Positions 1-7,941 of a stretch of 64,000 nt of DNA are shown here, piece by piece. The DNA is from Pseudomonadales bacterium. GTDB lineage: Bacteria > Pseudomonadota > Gammaproteobacteria > Pseudomonadales > Azotimanducaceae. The position numbers and the translations under genes were made by a program. Numbering within the stretch: position 1 is the first letter of the stretch; every line of letters starts with the position of its first letter. The notes below the pieces were generated by a model. The model searched no databases. It saw nothing but the letters and a program-made list of their open reading frames with translations, and had not been told where the DNA came from. Where the stretch lies: positions 1 through 64,000 of the forward strand of contig JANQKS010000044.1 in the NCBI GenBank assembly GCA_028281005.1. Direction: 5' to 3'.

Positions 1-66
1 TGCGGCCCTAGGAAAGGGGACGATCCTTCGGATCGTGACCCGACCTGTCCGTCGGACCGCGCCTAG
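1..66 (+). other. Possible 3' tail of a gene entering from the left
   Basis: One frame is open from the first base to a TAG at 64-66, and a second is open from base 2 to a TAA at 104-106. Either could be the end of a truncated gene, and neither tail is recognisable. The segment also holds an inverted repeat (ACGATCC / GGATCGT, about 20-36). I cannot decide between a coding tail and a structured non-coding end. Confidence 0.2.
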
Positions 67-120
67 CCACAGCACTTATGGAACGCGTCATAATTCAACA
101 AATTAACCAAACAGGACACT

Positions 121-139
121 AGCCTACCCAGGTTAGGCT
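121..139. promoter_or_regulatory. Imperfect palindrome upstream of the cupin gene
   Basis: AGCCTACCC at 121-129 pairs with GGTTAGGCT at 131-139 with a single mismatch. It lies 18 bp before the ATG of the first gene and just upstream of its AGAGGAG ribosome binding site. The position suits an operator or a leader hairpin. No known regulator motif is recognised. Confidence 0.3.
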
Positions 140-157
140 GCCTAAGAGGAGTGTTTT

Positions 158-502
158 ATGGCGGTAACGGTATCCAAAGGTGGCTTCTCCACTCGCGAAG
201 AAGCAACCGCTTTAATCACAGCGCTTGATTTGTTCGCCGGTGACGGCGCGATGGAAGCTGCGGGCCTCGAGGACGTACATTGGCATCAAACCAGCCTGCA
301 GATATATATATTGAGCGGGTCTTCTGAAACCAAGGACGTGGCTGCCGATCCACCGCTAAACGCTGGCGCCGGCGACGTGATCGGTATTCCGGCGCGAACA
401 CTGCATGCGGCCAAATGTCTACAACCGGCACGTTGTGTGGTCGGTTTCGAATCCGCCGACGCAGCACGCAACTTTCGGCCCGAAGACCCTGACGATCTCT
501 AA
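158..502 (+). CDS. Small cupin-domain protein
   Basis: This is a 114-residue single-domain protein. It has cupin hallmarks: an HWH pair at residues 41-43 leading into a strand (SLQIYILSG), a glycine turn (AGAGDVIGIPA), and a second-half histidine at about residue 83 (PARTLHAAK). Small cupins usually bind a divalent metal through such histidines; the substrate here is unknown. The ATG has a good ribosome binding site (AGGAG). The next gene, DUF1971, starts 5 bp after its stop, so the two small beta-barrel proteins are probably co-expressed. The family call is fairly secure, but the function is not known. Confidence 0.7.
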   Translation: MAVTVSKGGFSTREEATALITALDLFAGDGAMEAAGLEDVHWHQTSLQIYILSGSSETKDVAADPPLNAGAGDVIGIPARTLHAAKCLQPARCVVGFESADAARNFRPEDPDDL

Positions 503-507
503 CAGCC

Positions 508-783
508 ATGCAATCGTTACCCGTTGGCGTCACCTCATATAAACAGACTCCGGTGTTCGACGAAAACAGCGTCCCGTCCGGTTTGCTCAAGGCTCACCAA
601 ACCAAGGCGGGCACGTGGGGTAAAATTGTGGTGCTGGAAGGTAAGTTGCTGTACCGGATCCTGCAGCCGAGCGTCGAAGAAGTGGTGTTAAACACCACGC
701 GTTTCGGGGTCGTGGCGCCTGAAGAGTTACATGAGGTCAAACCCCTGGGCCGTGTTAAGTTTTATGTGGATTTTCACAGGTGA
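508..783 (+). CDS. DUF1971 / TehB-N-like cupin-fold protein
   Basis: This is a 91-residue protein of the DUF1971 type, the small beta-barrel domain also found fused to tellurite-resistance methyltransferase TehB. Characteristic stretches are LPVGVTSYKQTPVFDE near the N-terminus, LLKAHQTKAGTWGKIVVLEG, and a C-terminal VKFYVDFHR. It is free-standing here. It starts 5 bp after the upstream cupin gene and is followed by a GNAT and a methyltransferase gene on the same strand. A link to tellurite or another stress is only suggested by the family name; the biochemical role is unknown. Confidence 0.7.
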   Translation: MQSLPVGVTSYKQTPVFDENSVPSGLLKAHQTKAGTWGKIVVLEGKLLYRILQPSVEEVVLNTTRFGVVAPEELHEVKPLGRVKFYVDFHR

Positions 784-840
784 AGTAACCTCGCGGCGCT
801 CTTGCCACCCGTTTTTAGTATTTGTCACCCACCATCTCTT

Positions 841-1335
841 ATGAGTTCTGTCATGCTCGTCGTAGACGCCATCACCTTAGAAGACAACTTGGAACAACTC
901 GCGGCTGCCATCAATCAAGCGCAGTGGGACGAGGCCAATGACTTGGTCACCTACGAGGCCGCCGCGCTGCGTGCCTATCTTGAGCGACAGGACACGGTCT
1001 TCGTCGTTTGTTACGACGTAGAGGGTTCGCAGCGCACACTGTTGGGGATTGCGTCCGGGCGCATCGAAATCAAACCCTACGAACATGAGCGCTGGCTGTA
1101 CGTCGATGAAGTGGATGTCAGCGTGGCACAACGACGCAAAGGCGCCGGAAAAGCCATTGTGCGCAAGCTAATCGCCATCGCTGAAGCAGCGGACTGCGAG
1201 GAGGTATGGTTGGGTACGGAGTTGGACAACCTGCCGGCAAACGCCTTGTACCAATCTCTAAATCCTGAAGAGATCCAGCAGTTTGTCGGTTATACGTTTG
1301 ATCCCGATGATTACACGTCCCAGGTTGACGATTAA
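841..1335 (+). CDS. GNAT-family N-acetyltransferase
   Basis: This protein of about 164 residues has the acetyl-CoA binding motif of GNAT enzymes (QRRKGAGKAI, about residues 97-106). It is preceded by the expected strand (WLYVDEVDVSV) and followed by EVWLGTEL and NALYQSL, typical of motif B. A TTG at 802 is in frame, but ATG 841 or ATG 853 are better starts; none has a clear Shine-Dalgarno sequence. The substrate cannot be told. The methyltransferase gene begins 2 bp after its stop. Confidence 0.75.
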   Translation: MSSVMLVVDAITLEDNLEQLAAAINQAQWDEANDLVTYEAAALRAYLERQDTVFVVCYDVEGSQRTLLGIASGRIEIKPYEHERWLYVDEVDVSVAQRRKGAGKAIVRKLIAIAEAADCEEVWLGTELDNLPANALYQSLNPEEIQQFVGYTFDPDDYTSQVDD

Positions 1336-1337
1336 AC

Positions 1338-2120
1338 ATGTCTAAGCCTCATCAGCCCATATACGACGTCATTGGCAATGGCTACGCGCGCCAGCGACAG
1401 GCTGACCCGCGCTGGCAACGTCAAATCCACGCGGCCATTGGTGCCGCTGATTCATTGGTCAATATCAGCGCCGGGGCTGGTTCGTATGAGCCGGAAAACA
1501 TGCGGGTGGTGGCGGTAGAACCTGCGGCGACCATGATCCAACAACGGCCACTCGGAAGTGCACCCGTGGTGCAAGCGACTGCGGAGCAACTGCCATTCCC
1601 GGATAAGGCATTTGATGTGGCACTGGCGATTCTCACCACCCACCACTGGAGTGATGCAGATCAAGGCCTGCAGGAGATGCGGCGCGTTGCCCGACGGCAG
1701 GTTATCGTCACCTGGGATGCGGATTACTTCGCTAAACACTTCTGGTTGGTGAGGGACTACTTGCCGCAAGTTGTCGCCCACGAGAAAGGCCTCGCCACGC
1801 TGAACAAAGTGGCCGCTGCGTTAAATCCACAACGCATAGAACCTTTGTTGGTTCCGGCAGATTGTGCGGACGGTGTATTTGCCGCGCACTGGGCCAAACC
1901 CGCTGCGTATCTCAACCCCGAAGTTAGAGCGGCTATGTCCGGGCTTGCGCTGATCGACGATGACGTGGAGGCCGCTGCCATGCGCCAACTTGAACAGGAT
2001 CTGCAAGACGGTACATGGCAACGCAACAATGCAGCTCTAACTGCACAGGTTGAAGCGGATCTTGGGTATCGAATTGTCATTGCGGAGTCGGATGCTAGCA
2101 CCCTGGCAAAACACGCCTAA
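1338..2120 (+). CDS. Class I SAM-dependent methyltransferase
   Basis: This 260-residue protein is of the Methyltransf_11 type. Motif I is ISAGAGSYE (about residues 43-51), followed by the acidic end of strand 2 in VVAVEPA. The post-I region has TAEQLPFPDKAFDVALAI, which is typical of this family. It may methylate a small molecule, but no substrate clue is visible. It starts 2 bp after the GNAT stop and is probably translationally linked to it. Confidence 0.75.
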   Translation: MSKPHQPIYDVIGNGYARQRQADPRWQRQIHAAIGAADSLVNISAGAGSYEPENMRVVAVEPAATMIQQRPLGSAPVVQATAEQLPFPDKAFDVALAILTTHHWSDADQGLQEMRRVARRQVIVTWDADYFAKHFWLVRDYLPQVVAHEKGLATLNKVAAALNPQRIEPLLVPADCADGVFAAHWAKPAAYLNPEVRAAMSGLALIDDDVEAAAMRQLEQDLQDGTWQRNNAALTAQVEADLGYRIVIAESDASTLAKHA

Positions 2121-2146
2121 TACTGGCGATTCAGCACCCGCCCCAA

Positions 2147-2201
2147 AGGAAGCTGCTATTAGGAAGTGCTAATAGAAGGCTGCTAATAGGAAGCTGCTAT
2201 G
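2147..2201 (+). repeat. Four tandem Shine-Dalgarno-like 13-14 bp units ending in a start codon
   Basis: The consensus unit is AGGAAGCTGCTAAT. The copies are at 2147-2160, 2161-2173, 2174-2187 and 2188-2201. The last copy ends in the ATG (2199-2201) of the DUF1801 gene. Each copy carries a purine-rich AGGAA or AGAAGG core, so ribosome binding sites are stacked in tandem in front of the gene. Such an array could change length by slippage. Confidence 0.8.
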
Positions 2202-2588
2202 GATGGATTATTTGTGTTCGACGAGGCCAGTAAAAACAACCCTCGCGTCGAGGAGTGGATGGCGGACCATCACGGTGACCTCGGCAAGCTTGCCCGTCAG
2301 TGGTTTAACGTCATGCGCAGCTGTGGCGACAACGTCAGCGAGGTATTACACGACGGCCACCCGACCGCCTGCGTCGATCAGGTGGCGTTTGCTTACGTCA
2401 ACGCTTTTAAAGCACACGTCAATGTCGGTTTTTTTCGCGGCGCTGAGATCAACGATCCGAGCGGCCTGTTGGAAGGCACCGGCAAATACATGCGCCATGT
2501 GAAACTTAGGCCCGGCGTGGCGGTTGACGAGCCAGCCCTGACTCAACTCATTATCACCGCCTACGATGATATGTTGGCACGCCTGTAG
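2199..2588 (+). CDS. DUF1801 domain-containing protein
   Basis: This 129-residue protein has the DUF1801 signature. The clearest stretches are FAYVNAFKAHVNVGFFRGAE (about residues 66-85) and DPSGLLEGTGKYMRHVKL. DUF1801 proteins are small cytosolic alpha/beta proteins of unknown function, sometimes associated with DNA-binding or stress genes. The start codon sits inside the last unit of the tandem repeat 2147-2201. Confidence 0.75.
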   Translation: MDGLFVFDEASKNNPRVEEWMADHHGDLGKLARQWFNVMRSCGDNVSEVLHDGHPTACVDQVAFAYVNAFKAHVNVGFFRGAEINDPSGLLEGTGKYMRHVKLRPGVAVDEPALTQLIITAYDDMLARL

Positions 2589-2630
2589 ACGCGTAATGGG
2601 AGCGTAAGTAGAGCGTCCGCCTACATCCGC

Positions 2631-3437
2631 CTACAGATCGACGAGTTCAACGTCGAGTATGGTCTCACCCAAAAAGTATTGTCCCACCTGGCAGAACCGT
2701 CCCGCTCCATCTGTGGCAAGGAAGTGCACCGAGCCTGTGGATGATGCCGGAGACTGATTCAGCAGCCCTTGGTGTTGCAAAGCGTCATACACTGCATCAG
2801 CGGTGGTGGCTGCTGAATCGACCACCTCTACCGTAGGCAGCAGTTGTTGCAGCAGGGGCTTAAATACCGGGAAGTGGGTGCAGCCCAGCAGCAGCGTGCC
2901 GGGACCTTGTTCCACATAGCCACGCAACGCGTGCATCAACACCTCAGCGACAAACGCCTCTTGTTGTGGGCCTTGTTCGGCCAACGTCACCCATAAGGGG
3001 CAAGCACGGCCAAATACCCTGACGTTCGGCGCCAACGCGGTCAACGCTTGCTGATACGCGCCGCCAGCAATGGTGCTTTCCGTGGCAACAACCAGCACGC
3101 CGCTGGCATCCGCGTGCTCTACCGCAGCAACTGCTCCCGGTTGCACCACACCAAATACCGGCAAGGGCGCAAACTCTGCAGCCAAGTGCTGCAGAGCAAA
3201 AGCGGATGCTGTGTTACACGCCACCACCAACGCTTTCACGCCTCGATTCACCAGTTGATCCGCGGCTTGGGTTGCGTAGCGGCGTACGGTCGCGGCGGAT
3301 TTTGTGCCATAAGGCAGGCGAGCGGTGTCTCCTAAATAGAGGTAGTCCTCCGCCGGCATCACTGCACGCAAGGCAGACAGCACGGTTAAACCGCCCATAC
3401 CAGAATCAAAGACGCCGATGGGAAGATGAGTAGTCAG
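2631..3437 (-). CDS. murI: Glutamate racemase (start codon non-standard)
   Basis: This enzyme converts L- to D-glutamate for peptidoglycan precursors. Both catalytic cysteine regions are present (VVACNTASA and LLLGCTHFPVF). The first in-frame ATG (3398) lies inside the conserved substrate loop VFDSGMGGLTV, so it cannot be the true start. Upstream in frame are only a CTG at 3437 and then a TAA stop at 3446-3444. From CTG the protein is about 268 residues with the full N-terminus (LTTHLPIGVFDSG). The alternatives are a one-base sequencing error or frameshift joining the ATG-led frame that begins near 3472. It is followed convergently by the DUF1801 gene. The function call is firm; the start is not. 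Confidence 0.88.
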   Translation of the reverse strand: MTTHLPIGVFDSGMGGLTVLSALRAVMPAEDYLYLGDTARLPYGTKSAATVRRYATQAADQLVNRGVKALVVACNTASAFALQHLAAEFAPLPVFGVVQPGAVAAVEHADASGVLVVATESTIAGGAYQQALTALAPNVRVFGRACPLWVTLAEQGPQQEAFVAEVLMHALRGYVEQGPGTLLLGCTHFPVFKPLLQQLLPTVEVVDSAATTADAVYDALQHQGLLNQSPASSTGSVHFLATDGAGRFCQVGQYFLGETILDVELVDL

Positions 3438-3484
3438 GAATGTTTAGCCGATGGTTGTATCACCATCATGTTAGCGACGTTGGG

Positions 3485-4054
3485 CTATTTCTTGAACCAA
3501 CTCAACACGCCTTTCTTACCATTACCGGACACGGCATGGCTGGGAGGCGGCTCCGCGTGTATCGGCGCCGCTTCGACTTGCGGCCTATCCTGATCACGCT
3601 TGGTGCGCAGTTCGCGAATCTTCTTTTCGATCAGCAGATCTTCTTTGCGCTTCTGTTTAAAGGCCGCTTCAAGATCGACCCCGCAGCGCGCACAGAAGGT
3701 AGAATCCAACTGCATGTGGCCACAACGAGGGCACTCGAGATGAGCCGCGGTGATGTCGCGTAAAGTTTGATCGATACCGACCGAGCCGCCTTTCTGTGCA
3801 TCGAACATCACGGCTTCTTTTTTCGGTGTCAGGTCTTTGATGCGGCAGATGGCGCCGAAACGCGACAGCCGTTCTTGCCACGCCAAGGCCTCTTGGTGCT
3901 CAAGTTGACCGCGGATGACCACCGTACGACCGCTGAACAGTTGCTTGGCTTTGCGTTCGTCCAGACCCAATTCGCGCGCCAGATTGTCGCGCACGGCATC
4001 TGCGCTGGCGTTCTCCGCCACATCGCCACTGAACAGTACTTGATAATTCGCCAT
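3485..4054 (-). CDS. Zinc-ribbon protein of unknown function
   Basis: This protein of about 189 residues has two parts. The N-terminal 75 residues (NYQVLFSGDVAE ... LFSGRTVVIRG ... RFGAICRIKD) match a small alpha/beta domain common in gammaproteobacterial hypothetical proteins. A zinc ribbon follows, with paired CPRCGH and CARCG, and then a charged helix rich in Lys and Glu and a basic C-terminus. GTG 4069 is possible, but ATG 4054 has a TAAGGCG ribosome binding site. The role is unknown; it may bind nucleic acid or protein through the ribbon. Confidence 0.6.
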   Translation of the reverse strand: MANYQVLFSGDVAENASADAVRDNLARELGLDERKAKQLFSGRTVVIRGQLEHQEALAWQERLSRFGAICRIKDLTPKKEAVMFDAQKGGSVGIDQTLRDITAAHLECPRCGHMQLDSTFCARCGVDLEAAFKQKRKEDLLIEKKIRELRTKRDQDRPQVEAAPIHAEPPPSHAVSGNGKKGVLSWFKK

Positions 4055-4103
4055 GTTCGCCTTACTCACGCATCCGCTGCATGGGCTCGGCTAATCCAGG
4101 GAA

Positions 4104-5312
4104 TTAGGAGTAGTCGCGCCCTCTCTTTGCGCCTAATCTCAATCGCAGGGCATTAAGCTTGATAAAGCCGCCTGCATCCTTCTGGTCGTAGGCACCCTGA
4201 TCATCCTCGAAAGTCACCACGTCTGCATCATACAGACTGTCACTTTGTGAACTGCGTCCCACAACTGAGACCGAACCCTTGTAGAGCTTCAGCGTAACGG
4301 ATCCGTTTACCTCGTTCTGTGATTCATCGATCAAAGCTTGCAAAACCTTACGCTCGGGCGACCACCAGTAGCCGTTGTAAACTAGCGTGGCGTATCTGGG
4401 CATCAATTCGTCCTTGAGATGGCCCACCTCGCGATCAAGCGTGATGGACTCCATGGCACGATGCCCTCTCAACAGAATGGTACCGCCGGGTGTTTCATAA
4501 CAGCCTCTAGACTTCATGCCGACGAAGCGGTTTTCTACAATATCGCTGCGACCCACGCCGTGGGCGCCACCAAGTTCGTTGAGGGTACGTAACATTTCAC
4601 CCGGGGTGAGCCTTTTACCATCCAACGCAACCGGGTCCCCACGCTCGTAGTCGAGCTTGATAAACTGTGCTTCGTCCGGTGCGGCTTCCGGCGCCACGGT
4701 CCAACGCCACATGGCTTCATCCGCCGGGCTGTCGGGGTCTTCCAAGCCACCGCCTTCATAGGAGATGTGCAGCAAGTTGGCATCCATCGAATACGGAGAC
4801 TTGTCGCCGCGCTGGTAGTCGACGGCTATTTGGTGTTTTTCACAAAAGTCCATGAGCGCTTCGCGGGAGTTCAGATCCCAATCCCGCCACGGCGCAATCA
4901 CCTTGACATCCGGGTCTAAGGCATAGGCGCCCATTTCGAAGCGAACTTGGTCGTTGCCTTTGCCGGTAGCGCCGTGCGCCACCGCCTGGGCACCCGTTTC
5001 TTGTGCAATCTCCACCAAGCGCCTTGCGATCAACGGCCGCGCGATGCTGGTGCCGAGCAGATACTCACCCTCATAAACGGTATTGGCGCGGAACATGGGG
5101 TAGACATAGTTGGCGACAAAATCCTCAGTGAGGTCTTCGATATAGATTTCTTTGACACCCATGGCCTCAGCCTTGGCGCGTGCGGGTTCAACCTCTTCGC
5201 CTTGGCCAATGTCGGCGGTAAAGGTGACTACTTCGGCGTTATAAGTTTCTTGCAGCCAGCGGCAGATTACGGAGGTGTCTAGACCGCCGGAATACGCTAA
5301 TACAATTTTCAT
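4104..5312 (-). CDS. argG: Argininosuccinate synthase
   Basis: This enzyme catalyses ATP-dependent ligation of citrulline and aspartate, the penultimate step of arginine synthesis. The 402-residue protein starts with the diagnostic ATP-pyrophosphatase loop [11 protein letters not shown]. Further along are [27 protein letters not shown] and RGCYETPGG. An in-frame ATG at 5396 would add 28 poorly conserved residues, so 5312 is chosen. It is divergent from rnt, and argD and argF lie 3-5 kb away, so the window holds three arginine genes in one neighbourhood but not one operon. Confidence 0.97.
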   Translation of the reverse strand: MKIVLAYSGGLDTSVICRWLQETYNAEVVTFTADIGQGEEVEPARAKAEAMGVKEIYIEDLTEDFVANYVYPMFRANTVYEGEYLLGTSIARPLIARRLVEIAQETGAQAVAHGATGKGNDQVRFEMGAYALDPDVKVIAPWRDWDLNSREALMDFCEKHQIAVDYQRGDKSPYSMDANLLHISYEGGGLEDPDSPADEAMWRWTVAPEAAPDEAQFIKLDYERGDPVALDGKRLTPGEMLRTLNELGGAHGVGRSDIVENRFVGMKSRGCYETPGGTILLRGHRAMESITLDREVGHLKDELMPRYATLVYNGYWWSPERKVLQALIDESQNEVNGSVTLKLYKGSVSVVGRSSQSDSLYDADVVTFEDDQGAYDQKDAGGFIKLNALRLRLGAKRGRDYS

Positions 5313-5506
5313 CTTGTCTGCCACGATGTTGTCCAGGGGGATGGGAGGCGCAATCTTAAGGATCGGAGGGGGGTTTGCAATCCCTGTAACTCGCAATCAG
5401 CGCCTGTTTTATTCGCCCGGCCGGAAGAGTGGGATCGCGGGGGATGGGGTGGGTTCGGTGCGCCTGGGGAACAGATATTTGGGGCGCAAGTTGTTATGGT
5501 GAGGGA

Positions 5507-6124
5507 ATGAAACTAAACGAGCGATTTCGGGGCTATCTGCCGGTGGTGGTGGATTTTGAGACTGGGGGGTTTGATAAGGACGTACACCCTTTGCTGGAAG
5601 TGGCGTGTTCGTTTTTGACCTGGGATGACGATGTGCTTGGGGTGGGCAAGGTGCATACCTGGGACATCAACCCGTATCCGGGTGCGACGATTGATCCGGC
5701 GAGTTTACGGGTGACGGGGATTGATCTGGAGGATCCTGAACGTAATGCTCAGGATGAAAAGGTGGCGCTGGGAGAATTTTTTAAACTGGTGCGCCAGGAA
5801 ATGAAATCATCGGCGTGCCATCGGGCGATCATGGTGGCGCACAACGCGTCGTTTGATCAGGGTTTTTTGAATGCGGCGTGTCTGCGTACAGGGATCAAAC
5901 GTAATCCGTTTCATCCGTTCAGCAGCTTAGACACGGCCACCCTGGCGGCGGTGGCTTATGGTCACACGGTCTTAAGCGAGGCCTGCAGCCGCGCCGGCTT
6001 GCACTTTGATACCCAGCAGGCGCACAGCGCGGCTTACGACACCGAACGAACGGCACAGTTATTTTGCCGCATGGTCAACAACTGGACGTATGCGCCGCTC
6101 CTAGGCAATGGCGTTGCGCCGTGA
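5507..6124 (+). CDS. rnt: Ribonuclease T
   Basis: This is a 3'-5' exoribonuclease of the DEDDh family that trims the 3' ends of tRNAs and other stable RNAs. The 205-residue protein carries all exonuclease motifs: VVVDFETGGF (Exo I), VAHNASFDQGF (Exo II) and HSAAYDTERTA (Exo III). ATG 5507 follows a GAGGGA ribosome binding site; upstream in-frame ATGs would add an unconserved leader. It is divergent from argG and convergent with grxD. The argG/rnt/grxD/argF neighbourhood resembles that of Pseudomonas, from memory. Confidence 0.95.
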   Translation: MKLNERFRGYLPVVVDFETGGFDKDVHPLLEVACSFLTWDDDVLGVGKVHTWDINPYPGATIDPASLRVTGIDLEDPERNAQDEKVALGEFFKLVRQEMKSSACHRAIMVAHNASFDQGFLNAACLRTGIKRNPFHPFSSLDTATLAAVAYGHTVLSEACSRAGLHFDTQQAHSAAYDTERTAQLFCRMVNNWTYAPLLGNGVAP

Positions 6125-6145
6125 AGTTGCCTGACGGCAAGGCCG

Positions 6146-6499
6146 TTAGGCGTCAGGTTGATCTTCCGCGTGTTTAGCGCTGGTTTCTTCCAGCAGCGTT
6201 TGTAACTCACCCGCCTCAAACATCTCCGTGATGATGTCGCAGCCACCGACCAGTTCGCCGTCCACCCACAGTTGCGGAAACGTCGGCCAGTTGGCGTAGA
6301 CGGGTAAGGTGGTGCGGATTTCAGGGTTAGACAGAATATCCACATAAGCGAATCGTTGGCCACATGCCACCATACACTGCACGGTTTGCGCGGAAAAGCC
6401 ACACTGCGGCGCCTGCGGAGAACCTTTCATATACAGCAAAATCGGGTTTTCTTCGATCTGCTCTTTGATCACTGCTACTACTTCTTCGGACATATTCAT
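6146..6499 (-). CDS. grxD: Monothiol glutaredoxin (Grx4 type)
   Basis: This 117-residue CGFS-type glutaredoxin carries or transfers [2Fe-2S] clusters with glutathione as co-ligand. It shows YMKGSPQAPQCGFSAQ with the single active-site Cys in CGFS, then NWPTFPQLWVDGELVGGCDI, which holds the cis-proline and glutathione-binding GGCD region. Its length equals the family norm. It is convergent with rnt, with only 21 bp between stop codons. Confidence 0.95.
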   Translation of the reverse strand: MNMSEEVVAVIKEQIEENPILLYMKGSPQAPQCGFSAQTVQCMVACGQRFAYVDILSNPEIRTTLPVYANWPTFPQLWVDGELVGGCDIITEMFEAGELQTLLEETSAKHAEDQPDA

Positions 6500-6639
6500 A
6501 CCCTAGTGCTTAGATTCTGTGGCCATCATTGTAGCCGTTTAGGTGGCACATTGGGCCACAATTGCTTATACCATTGCGCCAACAAGAAATAACTTCAACT
6601 CATAAACCCAACACGTTCGGCGGTGGCGACACGCACTTT

Positions 6640-7770
6640 ATGACTCAGAATTTTGACCAGCTGTTTGACCGCAGCGGCACATACAGCTCCAAGTGGAGCA
6701 AGTTCGACAAAGACGTTTTACCCTTCTGGGTGGCGGACATGGATTTCGCCGCGCCTGACTTTGTACTCGACGCCATCCGTCAGCGCTTGGATCATCCGAT
6801 TCTCGGTTACACCGAAGAACCCGACAGCCTGGTCGCGTCTTTTCAGGGCTGGCTGGCACATCACTACAACTGGCAGGTGCCCGCGGAATGGGTCGTATGG
6901 ATCCCCGGCGTGGTGCCGATGCTCAATTTGGCGGCGCGCTGTGTGGCGCCGGACGGCGGCATCCTCATCCCTACCCCGGTGTATCATCCCTTCTTGAGCT
7001 TGGCGCGCCATGCCGGTATCGAGGAAGTGTGCGTACCCATGCACGCGGATACAAACTGGCGCATGGATTTTGACGCGATGGCGGCAGCGCTCACGCCACG
7101 CACCAAGATGATGATGATCTGTAACCCGCAAAACCCCACGGGGCGCTGCTATGCGGCGGAGGAACTGGCGCAGTTGGCAACGTTTGTTGCAGAACATGAC
7201 CTGTATCTGGTCAGCGATGAAATCCACTGCAACATTGTGTTGGATGAAAACTGCCGGCACCAACCGGTGGCCGCGGCCCACCCGGAGATCGCCGCACGCA
7301 CCATCAGCCTGTATGCCGCCACCAAGGTGTACAACATTCCTGGAATCAGCTGCGCCGCGGCGGTGATCCCCGACGACAGCTTACGCCGGCAGTTTATGCA
7401 CGAGCGAGCTGGGTTAATTACCGGGATAGGCCCCGTTGGCTACACCGCTTCGGAAGCGGCGTTTAACGACCGCTCCGATTGGATCCCGCAACTACTCAGT
7501 TACCTGCGCGGCAATTTAGCGGAGATTCAATCCTGTGTGGGCGAACGTTTGAGTCCACTCCAGGCCACATACCTTGCGTGGATTGATGTGGCAGATTTGC
7601 GCCTCGCCGACACAGAAGCCTATTTTGCGCAACAAGGCATCGGCATCTCCCCGGGCGCTCAGTTTGGGGCACCAGACTACATCCGCTTGAACTTTGGCTG
7701 CCCGAGAGCGCTTCTGCGCAGCGGCCTGGACCGACTCAGCAGCGCCATAGATCAGGCCAAAACAGGCTAA
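6640..7770 (+). CDS. PLP-dependent C-S lyase / aminotransferase (PatB/MalY type)
   Basis: This 376-residue fold-type I PLP enzyme is of the PatB/MalY group, which typically cleaves cystathionine or cysteine conjugates. Support comes from the opening (FDRSGTYSSKWSKFD, LPFWVADMDF), the PLP region NPQNPTGR, DEIHCNIVLD, and the Schiff-base lysine in AATKVYNIPG. ATG 6640 is chosen over an upstream in-frame start that would add 26 unconserved residues. A strong terminator hairpin follows it. The exact substrate (cystathionine beta-lyase or aminotransferase) is not certain. Confidence 0.88.
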   Translation: MTQNFDQLFDRSGTYSSKWSKFDKDVLPFWVADMDFAAPDFVLDAIRQRLDHPILGYTEEPDSLVASFQGWLAHHYNWQVPAEWVVWIPGVVPMLNLAARCVAPDGGILIPTPVYHPFLSLARHAGIEEVCVPMHADTNWRMDFDAMAAALTPRTKMMMICNPQNPTGRCYAAEELAQLATFVAEHDLYLVSDEIHCNIVLDENCRHQPVAAAHPEIAARTISLYAATKVYNIPGISCAAAVIPDDSLRRQFMHERAGLITGIGPVGYTASEAAFNDRSDWIPQLLSYLRGNLAEIQSCVGERLSPLQATYLAWIDVADLRLADTEAYFAQQGIGISPGAQFGAPDYIRLNFGCPRALLRSGLDRLSSAIDQAKTG

Positions 7771-7841
7771 ACCCTCACATCCGATTCATACTTTATCTAT
7801 TGAACCCATGGTGGGCCTGGAGTAGAGTTTTTTGTTTGGTT

Positions 7842-7871
7842 CAGGCGGCATACGTGCCGCCTGTTGTGTTT
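7842..7871 (+). terminator. Hairpin terminator downstream of the C-S lyase gene
   Basis: A perfect 9-bp stem, CAGGCGGCA / TGCCGCCTG, with a TACG loop (7842-7863) is followed by TTGTGTTTTT. It lies 71 bp after the lyase stop and about 80 bp before argD, so it separates the two transcripts. Confidence 0.75.
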
Positions 7872-7890
7872 TTGGCGCAATGGCTTAGAA

Positions 7891-7916
7891 ACTTAAAGAA
7901 AAGACTTAAAGAAAAG
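7891..7916 (+). repeat. Two tandem 13-bp units upstream of argD
   Basis: ACTTAAAGAAAAG occurs twice head to tail (7891-7903, 7904-7916), 25 bp before the argD GTG. It may be part of the argD leader. No ArgR operator is recognised here. Confidence 0.7.
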
Positions 7917-7941
7917 ACCTGAAGACAATGGACGTTAGATC

